Shown in pieces: positions 55,016 through 62,945 of a DNA stretch of 64,000 nt. Numbering within the stretch: the first letter of the stretch is position 1; each line of letters opens with the position of its first letter. The position numbers and the translations under genes are program-made. The notes under the pieces were generated by a model. That model worked only from the letters and a program-made list of their open reading frames with translations. It did no database searches and was not told the origin of the DNA. The stretch is taken from contig NZ_PZYX01000002.1 in assembly GCF_003047285.1 (NCBI RefSeq), positions 62,001 through 126,000 on the forward strand. Direction: 5' to 3'. Origin of the DNA: Nocardioides allogilvus (GTDB lineage Bacteria > Actinomycetota > Actinomycetes > Propionibacteriales > Nocardioidaceae).

Positions 55016-56446
55016 ATGTTCACCAACAGCGAAGAGCTGCTGAAGTACATCAAGGACGAGCGCGTCGAGATGGTCGACGTCCGCTTCTGTGACCTGCCCG
55101 GAGTGATGCAGCACTTCACCGTGCCCGTGTCCTCGTTCGACCAGTCCGTCTTCGATGACGGTCTCGGCTTCGACGGTTCCTCGATCCGCGGCTTCCAGGC
55201 CATCCACGAGTCCGACATGCAGCTCTACCCGGACCCGACCACGGCCTACATCGACCCCTTCCGCGTGGCCAAGACGCTGGTCGTCAACTTCTTCATCCAC
55301 GACCCGATCACCGGTGAGGCCTACTCCCGCGACCCGCGCAACATCGCCAAGAAGGCGATGGCCTACCTCGCCAGCACCGGCATCGGCGACAAGGCGTTCT
55401 TCGCTCCCGAGGCCGAGTTCTACGTCTTCGACAGCGTGCGGTTCGAGACCTCGGCCAACGCCGGTTACTACCACATCGACTCCGAGGCGGGCGCCTGGAA
55501 CTCCGGCGTCGCCGGCACCGCCGAGAGCCCCAACCGCGGCTACAAGGTGAAGTACAAGGGCGGCTACTTCCCCGTGGCGCCGTACGACCACTTCGGCGAG
55601 CTGCGCGACGAGATGGTCATCGAGCTGGAGAAGTCCGGCCTGCTGGTCGAGCGTGCGCACCACGAGGTCGGCACCGCCGGCCAGGCCGAGATCAACTACA
55701 AGTTCGACGAGCTGCTCAAGGCCGCCGACGACGTCATGAAGTTCAAGTACATCGTCAAGAACGTCGCCTGGCGCAACAACAAGACCGCGACCTTCATGCC
55801 GAAGCCGATCTTCGGTGACAACGGCTCCGGCATGCACGTCCACCAGTCGATCTGGAACGAGGGCGAGCCCCTCTTCTACGACGAGACGGGGTACGGCGGC
55901 CTGTCGGACATGGCACGCCACTACATCGGCGGCATCTTGAAGCACGCGCCGTCGCTGCTCGCCTTCACCAACCCGACGGTGAACTCCTACCACCGCCTGG
56001 TCCCCGGCTTCGAGGCCCCGATCTCGCTGGTCTACTCCCAGCGCAACCGCTCGGCCTGCGTGCGCATCCCGATCACGGGCGCCAACCCGAAGGCCAAGCG
56101 CATCGAGTTCCGATGCCCCGACCCGTCGGCCAACCCCTACCTCGCCTTCTCGGCGCTGCTGCTGGCCGGCATCGACGGCATCCAGAACAAGATCGAGCCC
56201 CCCGCGCCGATCGACAAGGACATCTACGAGCTGCCGCCGGACGAGATGGCCGACATCGACCAGGTGCCCACCTCGCTCAACGCGGTGCTGGACAACCTGG
56301 AGCGCGACCACGAGTTCCTCACGGTCGGCAACGTCTTCACCCCCGACCTGATCGAGACGTGGATCGACTACAAGCGCACCCAGGAGATCCTGCCCGTGCA
56401 GCTGCGCCCGCACCCGCACGAGTTCGAGCTCTACTACGACATATAG
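55016..56446 (+). CDS. glnA: Glutamine synthetase type I
   Basis: 476-aa GSI-beta. DGSSIRGF near residue 53-60, PEAEFYVFD (131-139), [27 protein letters not shown] and the C-terminal [10 protein letters not shown] are present. Y404 in [11 protein letters not shown] is the adenylylation tyrosine, so activity is expected to be controlled by GlnE. The ATG at 55016 has an excellent AAGGAGGA site. This is the housekeeping glutamine synthetase, the equivalent of mycobacterial glnA1. Confidence 0.96.
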   Translation: MFTNSEELLKYIKDERVEMVDVRFCDLPGVMQHFTVPVSSFDQSVFDDGLGFDGSSIRGFQAIHESDMQLYPDPTTAYIDPFRVAKTLVVNFFIHDPITGEAYSRDPRNIAKKAMAYLASTGIGDKAFFAPEAEFYVFDSVRFETSANAGYYHIDSEAGAWNSGVAGTAESPNRGYKVKYKGGYFPVAPYDHFGELRDEMVIELEKSGLLVERAHHEVGTAGQAEINYKFDELLKAADDVMKFKYIVKNVAWRNNKTATFMPKPIFGDNGSGMHVHQSIWNEGEPLFYDETGYGGLSDMARHYIGGILKHAPSLLAFTNPTVNSYHRLVPGFEAPISLVYSQRNRSACVRIPITGANPKAKRIEFRCPDPSANPYLAFSALLLAGIDGIQNKIEPPAPIDKDIYELPPDEMADIDQVPTSLNAVLDNLERDHEFLTVGNVFTPDLIETWIDYKRTQEILPVQLRPHPHEFELYYDI

Positions 56447-56486
56447 TCACTTGTGAACGTAAAGCTCGAACTCACCGTTCGGGTAC

Positions 56487-56515
56487 CGAGGGCCCTGGCT
56501 TAGCCGGGGCCCTCG
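56487..56515 (+). terminator. Hairpin terminator after glnA
   Basis: 13-base arms (56487-56499 and 56503-56515) with one mismatch and a TTA loop, 41 bases past the glnA stop. No gene is seen in the remaining ~185 bases before the next start. Confidence 0.75.
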
Positions 56516-56678
56516 TTGCGCCTCCGCGTCGTCGCGGGCAAGCCCAGGCGAAGGACTCAGCAAGGCGTCGCACCAATCCCGACTACTGCCCGTGCTTGCA
56601 CCTCTCGGCGGTCGGTTAAGGGGCAGCGGGTGGGGTGCCCGCACTGAGCGAGCCACAGGTCCGCTACGCTCCCTTCTC

Positions 56679-56692
56679 CAATGATCTTTGGA
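56679..56692. promoter_or_regulatory. Near-palindrome overlapping the ribosome site of arsR-rhodanese gene
   Basis: CCAATGATCTTTGG, 12 of 14 positions symmetric, lies between a -10-like TACGCT (56666-56671) and the GGAGG ribosome site. A bound repressor would block its own gene, as is usual for ArsR-family regulators. Confidence 0.4.
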
Positions 56693-56699
56693 GGACTGG

Positions 56700-57365
56700 A
56701 TGAGTGACGCGAAAGACGGGCTGTTCGCCGAGCTGGCGGTGGTCGGCAAAGCGTTCGGTAGCGCCAAGCGGCTCGAGCTGGTGGATCTGCTCGCTCAGGG
56801 GGAGCGCACCGTCGAGAGCTTGGCCCGTGCAGCCGACATGGGGGTCAGCACGGTGTCGGCTCACCTACAGGTGTTGAAGTCCTCAAACCTGGTGCGGACG
56901 CGTCGGGACGGGACGCGCGTCTACTACCGACTGGCGGGCGATGACGTGGTTGCGCTGTACGGCGCGATGCTGACCGTTGCACGTACCCGGTCCGCCGACG
57001 TGGAGCAGGCGTTGGCGGCCTACCTCGGCGTTCCAGGCTCAGGTGAGATCGACATCGTGACCCGACAAGAGCTGCTCGACCTCCTCGAGGCTGGGTCGGC
57101 CGCTGTGATCGATGTCCGACCTTCGGAGGAGTACGCCGCGGGGCACATCCCAGGCGCCCGCAGCCTTCCGTTCGAGGAGCTGCCGAACGCCGTGGCCGAC
57201 CTGCGGGCCGGCGGCGAGGTGATCACCTACTGCCGCGGCGCCTACTGCGTCCTCGCGCACGACGCCGTCCGGTTGCTCGCTACCGAGGGGATCCACGCCC
57301 GCCGCCTGGAGGACGGGATGCTGGAGTGGAGAACTCACGCACTCCCGGTGGAGGTCGGCGCGTGA
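56700..57365 (+). CDS. ArsR-family regulator fused to a rhodanese domain
   Basis: 221-aa fusion. Residues ~8-95 are an ArsR-type winged helix-turn-helix (RTVESLARAADMGVSTVSAH, then RDGTRVYYRL). Residues ~118-218 are a rhodanese domain with DVRPSEEYAAGHIPGA and an active loop C178-R-G-A-Y-C183. The HTH half contains no cysteine, so metal or persulfide sensing by the usual ArsR cysteines is excluded; sensing may run through the rhodanese loop (inference). The ATG at 56700 has GGAGG 7 bases upstream. It overlaps the next gene by 4 bases and leads a four-gene thiol-redox unit. Confidence 0.9.
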   Translation: MSDAKDGLFAELAVVGKAFGSAKRLELVDLLAQGERTVESLARAADMGVSTVSAHLQVLKSSNLVRTRRDGTRVYYRLAGDDVVALYGAMLTVARTRSADVEQALAAYLGVPGSGEIDIVTRQELLDLLEAGSAAVIDVRPSEEYAAGHIPGARSLPFEELPNAVADLRAGGEVITYCRGAYCVLAHDAVRLLATEGIHARRLEDGMLEWRTHALPVEVGA

Positions 57366-57829
57366 TCGCGGCGCTTCGCCTCTGGCCTGCTCGGCGATGG
57401 CTGACGGCGCTCGCTGCTGGTGCCGCGTTCGTCCTTGTCGTGGCGATTCCAACGGACCTGATCGACACTCCGATCTTCGGCCGCGAGGTGCCTCCCACGT
57501 GGTGGTCCTGGCCGTCTCTCATCCTCTCCTCGATCCTGGCTGGGCTACTGGTCGGGTCCTATGTGGCCGCCCCGGCACGTATGGGTGATGACCGCCAGGT
57601 CCAGCGCGGCGGATGGGTCGGCAGCGCGTTGACCTACTTCGCCGTCGGCTGCCCGGTGTGCAACAAGCTCGTACTCCTCGCTCTCGGTAGCGCGGGAGCG
57701 ATGACCTGGTTTGAGCCCATCCAGCCGCTGCTGCAAGTTGCCGCGGTCGTTCTCCTCGCCTGGGCGCTACGGCGACGTCTGCTCGGCGAGATCTCCTGCC
57801 CCACCGATCTGAAGGAAGTTCATGCCTGA
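57362..57829 (+). CDS. Four-helix membrane protein with CPVC motif
   Basis: 155-aa membrane protein with about four helices. C97 and C100 form a CPVC pair at the beginning of the third helix (FAVGCPVCNKLVLLAL), which could exchange disulfides or bind metal at the membrane. No family name is certain. It starts with a GTG overlapping the regulator (GTGA) and ends 8 bases inside the DsbA-like gene, so it belongs to the same unit and probably works with DsbA/CcdA. Confidence 0.7.
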   Translation: MIAALRLWPARRWLTALAAGAAFVLVVAIPTDLIDTPIFGREVPPTWWSWPSLILSSILAGLLVGSYVAAPARMGDDRQVQRGGWVGSALTYFAVGCPVCNKLVLLALGSAGAMTWFEPIQPLLQVAAVVLLAWALRRRLLGEISCPTDLKEVHA

Positions 57830-58532
57830 GTCGCATCCTGCCCGTAAGAGCCCCATCCTGCCGGCGATCGTCGCGCTCGCCGCCGCCGTCGCGCTGATCG
57901 CAGCGCTCGCCGGCGTATTCTCCGGCGACGACGAGGCCGACAGGTCAGTCGGGTCCCCCACAGACTCGCAGCGGTCGAGCACGAGCGACGACTCGCTGGC
58001 ACGACGCCAGGTCGACGACCCGATGGCCAAGGGCGAGGCTGACGCCCCCGTAGTACTCATCGCCTACTCCGACTTCCAGTGCCCGTTCTGCGGCAAGTGG
58101 GCTCGCGACACCGCCCCGGCCTTGGAGGAGCAGTACGTCACCGACGGCACCCTCCGCATCGAGTGGCGCGACTTCCCCTACCTCGGGCCGGAGTCGGCGA
58201 CTGCCGCTCTGGCCGGCCGCGCGGCCGCCGCGCAAGGCGCGTTCTGGGAGTTCCACGACGCCATGTACGCCGATCAGCTGCCGCCGAACAGCGGCAACCT
58301 AAATCAGGAGTACGTCGAGGGAATCGCCGATGAGCTCGGCCTGGACGTGCAGCAGTTCCGTTCCGACATGAAGTCCCAGACGACCGAGCAGCTTGTCGAC
58401 GCCGACTTCCAGGAAGGCCAGGAACTGGGCATCACCGGAACGCCATCGTTCCTGATCAACGGCGTCCCGGTCATCGGCGCCCAACCAACCGAGGTGTTCG
58501 AGGACCTTATCGAGGAGGCCGACGCCGGATGA
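57822..58532 (+). CDS. Membrane-anchored DsbA-like thiol oxidoreductase
   Basis: 236-aa protein: one N-terminal membrane anchor (about residues 12-33), a Ser-rich linker, then a thioredoxin-fold DsbA domain with C87-P-F-C90 (SDFQCPFCGKW) and the cis-Pro loop GTPSF. It matches the DsbA-like/MauD-like outer-face disulfide exchange family common in actinobacteria. It overlaps both neighbours, so it is co-translated with the CPVC protein and CcdA homologue. Likely reduced or oxidised by the CcdA-like partner. Confidence 0.9.
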   Translation: MPESHPARKSPILPAIVALAAAVALIAALAGVFSGDDEADRSVGSPTDSQRSSTSDDSLARRQVDDPMAKGEADAPVVLIAYSDFQCPFCGKWARDTAPALEEQYVTDGTLRIEWRDFPYLGPESATAALAGRAAAAQGAFWEFHDAMYADQLPPNSGNLNQEYVEGIADELGLDVQQFRSDMKSQTTEQLVDADFQEGQELGITGTPSFLINGVPVIGAQPTEVFEDLIEEADAG

Positions 58533-59428
58533 TCGAGATCGGCGTCCTCGCGGCGTTCGCCGCCGGGGTCCTCGCGCTCCTCTCACCGTGCAGCGCACTG
58601 CTGCTGCCGTCGTTCTTCGCCTACGCGTTCGCCACCAAGCGCGCACTGGTGACCCGGACACTGGTCTTCTACGTCGGCCTGCTGATCACCCTGGTTCCGC
58701 TCGGGACCGGCGCCGCAGCCGCGTCACGCCTGATCTACGGCCACCGACCGCTTCTGATCGCGGTCGCCGGCTGGACCATCATCGGGCTGGGTGTCCTGCA
58801 GCTGCTCGGCAAGGGCTTCGCGCTGCCATTCGCTAGCCGCCTCCAGAGCTGGTCGGCCGCCCGCACGAGCCAAGGATGGGTCTCGACCCTGATCCTGGGG
58901 GCCGTCTATGGCCTCGCGGGCTTTTGCTCCGGCCCTGTGCTCGGCGCCATCCTCACAGTTGCCGCCACCCAGAGCACGCCGTGGCGAGGCGGAGCCCTCC
59001 TTGCGGTCTACGCACTCGGGATGGCAGCACCTCTCCTGGTGCTCGCCGCCATCTGGGACCGTTTCGATCTCGGCCGCCGCCGCTGGCTACGCGGCCGCAC
59101 CCTGACCTGGGGGCCGCTGCGCGTCCACACCACATCCGCCACGGCCGGCGTCCTCTTCGTGATCATCGGAGTGGTGTTCCTCCGCTACGACGGCACCGCC
59201 GGCATCACCGGGGCCTTCGGCATCGCCGATACCGTGGAATTGGAGTTCACCGCCCAACAGACGGCAGCGACGTGGGCCGCCGCGGCGCCGGACTGGCTGT
59301 TGCCCGCAGTCATCCTGCTCGGGGCACTGACGGTCGCTTGGCGCCGACGCCACGGCAACTCGCAGAATGATGACCCGGCGTCTACCCCGAAACACGAGAA
59401 GATCGACGAGGACATGCGCTCCCGATAG
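58529..59428 (+). CDS. CcdA/DsbD-type membrane electron carrier
   Basis: 299-aa protein with about seven helices. Two membrane-embedded cysteines, C21 (LSPCSALLLPSF) and C133 (GFCSGPVLG), are the characteristic pair that passes electrons from cytoplasmic thioredoxin to outer-face thiols. The tail is polar. Last gene of the unit; starts with an ATG overlapping the DsbA-like stop by 4 bases. Confidence 0.88.
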   Translation: MIEIGVLAAFAAGVLALLSPCSALLLPSFFAYAFATKRALVTRTLVFYVGLLITLVPLGTGAAAASRLIYGHRPLLIAVAGWTIIGLGVLQLLGKGFALPFASRLQSWSAARTSQGWVSTLILGAVYGLAGFCSGPVLGAILTVAATQSTPWRGGALLAVYALGMAAPLLVLAAIWDRFDLGRRRWLRGRTLTWGPLRVHTTSATAGVLFVIIGVVFLRYDGTAGITGAFGIADTVELEFTAQQTAATWAAAAPDWLLPAVILLGALTVAWRRRHGNSQNDDPASTPKHEKIDEDMRSR

Positions 59429-59455
59429 CACCCCAGCGCGCCTGGTGGGGCCGCC

Positions 59456-59722
59456 TCAGGCAAGGGCGAGGAAGAGCTTCTCCATCTTCTTGACGTCAAC
59501 GTCGTCAAGACCCTCGTCGGACTCGGTGAGGCACTGCTGCAGGCCGGTGGCGACGATGGCGTAGCCGGCGCGGGAGAGCGCCTTGTTGACGGCGGCCAAC
59601 TGTGTGAGGACGGACTCGCAGTCAGAGCCCTCCTCCATCATCCGGATCACGCTGGCAAGGTGCCCGTTGGCGCGCTTCATGCGGGTGATGATCGCCTTGA
59701 TCTCGGTGGGTTCGAGGTCCAT
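59456..59722 (-). CDS. CsoR-family repressor of the CstR (persulfide-sensing) type
   Basis: 88-aa all-helical repressor of the CsoR/RcnR/CstR family. Cys residues are C35 (SDCESVL) and C64 (LQQCL), 29 apart, the same spacing as C31/C60 of Staphylococcus aureus CstR. Copper-sensing CsoR has a His four residues before the second Cys; here that position is G60, so copper binding is unlikely. C35/C64 persulfide or polysulfide sensing is inferred from residues and from rhodanese and dioxygenase neighbours. The ATG overlaps the DUF302 stop (ATGA). Confidence 0.85.
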   Translation of the reverse strand: MDLEPTEIKAIITRMKRANGHLASVIRMMEEGSDCESVLTQLAAVNKALSRAGYAIVATGLQQCLTESDEGLDDVDVKKMEKLFLALA

Positions 59723-60126
59723 CAGTTCTTCTCCAGTGCGGCCAGGGCCGCGGTCAGCCGCTGTCGTGCGTCGGTCGCGACGGTGCGGAGGGTGTCGCCG
59801 GCGTGACCGGCGAGGGACATCATGGCGTCGGGGTCGAAGGCCTCGACGACCGTGGTGGTGTCGTCGAGGGCGCGGACGACGACGTTGCAGGGCAGCAGTG
59901 CGGCGATGGAGGGATCGGCCTGCAATGCCTGGTGCGCTAGCTGGGGGCGGCAGGCCCCCAGGATGATCTGGGGTGCGACGTCGACATCGAGCTTGGCCTT
60001 CAGCGTGGCCTTGAGGTCGATCTCGGTGAGGATGCCGAACCCCGCGGCGGCGAGCTCAGCGCGCACCGCCTCGACGGTCTCGTCGTAGGGGCGGGGCACC
60101 GTGGTTTCGAGCGTGTACTGCGTCAT
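59722..60126 (-). CDS. DUF302 family protein
   Basis: 134-aa protein of the DUF302 family (TTVPRPYDETVEAVRAELA; ILGACRPQLAHQAL; LLPCNVVVRAL) with C59 and C80. The function is not established; in other genomes DUF302 genes travel with CsoR-type regulators and sulfur-handling genes. The ATG at 60126 fits the family N-terminus. It is the first gene of a divergent unit with the repressor, under the twin operators. Confidence 0.85.
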   Translation of the reverse strand: MTQYTLETTVPRPYDETVEAVRAELAAAGFGILTEIDLKATLKAKLDVDVAPQIILGACRPQLAHQALQADPSIAALLPCNVVVRALDDTTTVVEAFDPDAMMSLAGHAGDTLRTVATDARQRLTAALAALEKN

Positions 60127-60189
60127 GGGGTCTCTTCCTCTCGGGTACCGATCACGAGGTCCGTGGCTAGGCTGCACCCACAACTGTAC

Positions 60190-60239
60190 AACCCCCCTGG
60201 GGGATGTGTTAATGTTTGGGCATAACCCCCCCGGGGGTT
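60190..60239. promoter_or_regulatory. Twin C5-N2-G5 operator-like sites in the divergent promoter
   Basis: Site 1 (60192-60203) is CCCCC-CT-GGGGG; site 2 (60224-60239) is a perfect palindrome AACCCCC-CC-GGGGGTT. Their centres are 34 bp apart, about three helical turns. CsoR/CstR operators have the same C-run/G-run form flanked by A/T. The sites lie between DUF302-cstR (-) and rhodanese-dioxygenase-TauE (+), so one repressor could control both directions. Confidence 0.6.
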
Positions 60240-60280
60240 CCGTTTGGGTAGTTCGACGAGCCAGCAAAGGAGTCCCCTCT

Positions 60281-60583
60281 ATGCGTGAAACCACCATCGA
60301 CCAGCTCGCTGCGGCGCTCGATCAGGGCGCGTCGGTGGTCGACGTCCGTGAGCCTGCGGAGTTCCGCGAGGGTCACGTGCCGGGTGCGGTCAACATCCCG
60401 ATGGGTCAGCTGACCGCCCGGCTGGGCGAGATCGACCGCGATCGTCTGGTGCACGTGGTGTGCGCCTCGGGCAACCGCAGCAGCGCGATGGCCGACGTTC
60501 TGACCGCTAACGGCTTCGAGGCGATCAACGTCGCCGGCGGCACCAGCGCCTGGGTCCGCTCCGGGCTACCGATTGAGAAGTGA
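60281..60583 (+). CDS. Single-domain rhodanese
   Basis: 100-aa rhodanese (sulfurtransferase). DVREPAEFREGHVPGAVNIP and the active loop C61-A-S-G-N-R-S (VCASGNRSSAM) are intact. It would pass sulfane sulfur between thiols. The ATG at 60281 has AAAGGAG upstream. It starts 7 bases before the next gene in the same unit and faces the twin operators. Confidence 0.92.
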   Translation: MRETTIDQLAAALDQGASVVDVREPAEFREGHVPGAVNIPMGQLTARLGEIDRDRLVHVVCASGNRSSAMADVLTANGFEAINVAGGTSAWVRSGLPIEK

Positions 60584-60590
60584 GGCGAAC

Positions 60591-62081
60591 ATGACTGACG
60601 CCACCACCACCGAGACACCCGCACCGGCCTCGGCGACCGAGGAGGCCCAGCAGCGGCCGGCCGAGGGACTGACCGTCCGCACCCTCGAGACCTCATCGCT
60701 CGGGGACCGCACCTACGTGGTCCACGACGGCGAAGCCGCCCTGGTGATTGACCCTCAGCGCGACATCGACCGGGTGTTGGAGGTGCTCGAGGCCGACGGC
60801 GTGCGACTGACCCACGTGTTCGAGACCCACATCCACAACGACTACGTCACTGGTGGCCTGGCGCTCGCGCAGGCAACCGGAGCGGCCTACCTGGTCAACG
60901 GCGAGGACGAGGTGTCCTTCGACCGCACCCCGATCGCCGACGGCGAGGTCGTCGAGGTGGGCGACCGGATGCGCGTCCGTGCGATCGCCACCCCCGGTCA
61001 CACCTTTACCCACCTGTCCTACGCGCTCTCTGTCGACGGGCCTGACGGCGAGGAGCCGTACGCCGTGTTCACCGGCGGCTCGCTTCTCTACGGCGCCACC
61101 GGTCGACCCGACCTGCTCGGAGAGGAGCACACCGACGCCCTGGTGCGTCACCAGCACGCATCGGCGCACAAGCTCGCCGAGCAGCTGCCCGACGAGGCCG
61201 AGGTCTACCCGACTCACGGGTTCGGGTCGTTCTGTTCGGCCACGCAGTCCGAAGCCACGGCCTCGACGATCGGCGAGGAGAAGCGCTCGAACCCGGTCCT
61301 GACCCAGGACGAGGAGACCTACGTCCGCGAGTTGCTGGACGGCCTCGGTGCCTGGCCGGCGTACTACGTGCACATGGGACCCGCCAACGCCGCCGGTCCC
61401 TCCGCGCCCGACCTCTCCCCGGTGCAGGAGGCCGACGCGACCGAGCTGCGGCGCCGGATCGACGCGGGTGAGTGGGTGGTGGACCTGCGCAATCGCAAGG
61501 CCTTCGCCGCTGGGCATGCCCCTGGAGCGTTCAACTTCGGACTCGACGGTGCCTTCTCGACCTACTTGGGCTGGCTGATCGAGTGGGGCACCGCCGTGAC
61601 CCTGCTCGGTGAGACCGCCGAGGACGTGGCCACCGCCCAGCGTGAGCTGGTTCGGATCGGCATCGACCGGCCCGCAGCCCAGGCCACCGGCGGTCCGCAG
61701 GACTGGACCGACGGCGACCTCGGTAGCTTCCCGACCGCCACCTTCGCCGATCTGGCGCAGGTGCGCCACCACCGCGACGTCGTCGTACTGGATGTGCGCC
61801 GCGCTGACGAGTACGAGGGTGCAGCGATCGCCGGGGCGGTCAACATCCCGATCCACGAGCTGCCCCGCCGCGTCGGCGAGGTGCCGGCCGGTGAGGTGTG
61901 GGTGCACTGCGCCAGTGGTTACCGCGCCTCGGTCGCTGCCTCGTTCGTCGCCGCCGCCGGCCGGACCCCCGTCGCAGTCGACGACTCCTTCGAGAACGCC
62001 GAGAAGGTCGGCCTGCACCTGGTGCGCCCCGAGGGCGACACCACCGACCCCACCGACGGTGCCGACGGGCCCGACGTCTGA
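60591..62081 (+). CDS. Metallo-beta-lactamase / double-rhodanese fusion, persulfide-dioxygenase-like
   Basis: 496-aa fusion. Residues ~28-265 are an ETHE1-like metallo-beta-lactamase fold with H80, H82, D84 (THIHNDYVTGG), H137 (TPGHTFTHLSY) and H209 (YPTHGFGSFC). Y85 replaces the usual second-site His, and G163 (TGGSLL) stands where ETHE1 has an Asp iron ligand. Rhodanese 1 (~280-365) lacks a catalytic Cys; rhodanese 2 (~385-480) has C440 (HCASGYRAS). The CstB type (dioxygenase plus rhodaneses) oxidises persulfides to sulfite or thiosulfate; activity here is inferred and the ligand change leaves it unsettled. Confidence 0.87.
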   Translation: MTDATTTETPAPASATEEAQQRPAEGLTVRTLETSSLGDRTYVVHDGEAALVIDPQRDIDRVLEVLEADGVRLTHVFETHIHNDYVTGGLALAQATGAAYLVNGEDEVSFDRTPIADGEVVEVGDRMRVRAIATPGHTFTHLSYALSVDGPDGEEPYAVFTGGSLLYGATGRPDLLGEEHTDALVRHQHASAHKLAEQLPDEAEVYPTHGFGSFCSATQSEATASTIGEEKRSNPVLTQDEETYVRELLDGLGAWPAYYVHMGPANAAGPSAPDLSPVQEADATELRRRIDAGEWVVDLRNRKAFAAGHAPGAFNFGLDGAFSTYLGWLIEWGTAVTLLGETAEDVATAQRELVRIGIDRPAAQATGGPQDWTDGDLGSFPTATFADLAQVRHHRDVVVLDVRRADEYEGAAIAGAVNIPIHELPRRVGEVPAGEVWVHCASGYRASVAASFVAAAGRTPVAVDDSFENAEKVGLHLVRPEGDTTDPTDGADGPDV

Positions 62082-62082
62082 G

Positions 62083-62907
62083 ATGACACTGCTCCTCGCC
62101 GTCGCCGCCGGCGCGCTCATCGGCCTGTCCCTGGGGGCACTCGGTGGCGGCGGCTCGATCCTGGCCGTGCCGGTGCTGGTGTACCTGCTCGACCAGTCCG
62201 CCTCCCAGGCGACGACCGGGTCGCTGGTGGTCGTCGGCGTCACCTCCCTGATCGGGGCGATCGCCGCGCACCGCGCGGGCAACGTGCTGCTCGGCCGCGG
62301 CCTGGTCTTCGGCCTGGTCGCGATCGGCGGGGCGGTGGCGGGAGCGGAGGCGTCCGATCGGGTCTCCGAGGAGGTCCTGTTGGCCGCCTTCGCCGCCCTG
62401 ATGCTGCTGGTCGGCGGGATGCTGGCCTGGCGCCAGCTACGCCACCGTCGCGGAGACGACGCTCGGCACGTCGCGCGGCCCACCCTGGACGACCCGATCA
62501 TCACGTTCAGCCCGACGTTCGCCTGCCAGTGCCCCCGGGCCCTCAAGGTGCTGCTGACCGCCACCGTCGTCGGGGCGCTGACCGGCTTCTTGGGCGTCGG
62601 CGGAGGCTTCCTCGTCGTACCCGCCCTCCTGCTCGCCCTCGCGCTGCCGATGGAGTACGCCGCCGGCACGTCCCTGGTGGTCATCACCATCACCAGCGCC
62701 GCAGCGCTGGTCGTCCGGGCCGGTTCTGGCGACCCACCGGACTGGGCGACCGTCGCCGTCCTCACGGCGACGTCAGCGGCAGCAGCCGTCGCAGGGGCCC
62801 GCCTCGCCGACCGTGTCGACACCCACCGCCTCCAGGCGGCCTTCGCCGTCCTGGTCCTCGGCGTCGCCGTCTACACGGCCGCCCGCGCGGTCCCCGCCCT
62901 TCTCTGA
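62083..62907 (+). CDS. TauE/SafE family sulfite exporter-like permease
   Basis: 274-aa membrane protein with seven to eight helices in two repeats. GLSLGALGGGGSILAVPVLV and GFLGVGGGFLVVPALLL are the paired family motifs. TauE proteins export sulfite or sulfonates, fitting removal of the oxidation product of the preceding enzyme. A cytoplasmic loop carries CQCP. The ATG begins 1 base after the previous stop, so translation is coupled. Confidence 0.9.
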   Translation: MTLLLAVAAGALIGLSLGALGGGGSILAVPVLVYLLDQSASQATTGSLVVVGVTSLIGAIAAHRAGNVLLGRGLVFGLVAIGGAVAGAEASDRVSEEVLLAAFAALMLLVGGMLAWRQLRHRRGDDARHVARPTLDDPIITFSPTFACQCPRALKVLLTATVVGALTGFLGVGGGFLVVPALLLALALPMEYAAGTSLVVITITSAAALVVRAGSGDPPDWATVAVLTATSAAAAVAGARLADRVDTHRLQAAFAVLVLGVAVYTAARAVPALL

Positions 62908-62945
62908 TCACACCGATCGCTCACCCCTCACCGAACGGAACATCC

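Noticed and set aside
56447..56699. Possible tRNA or integration site marking an island after glnA
   Set aside because: No cloverleaf, direct repeat or integrase was found; only a terminator is visible.
59456..59722. Copper sensor CsoR
   Set aside because: The His ligand four residues before the second Cys is Gly60, and no copper genes are nearby.
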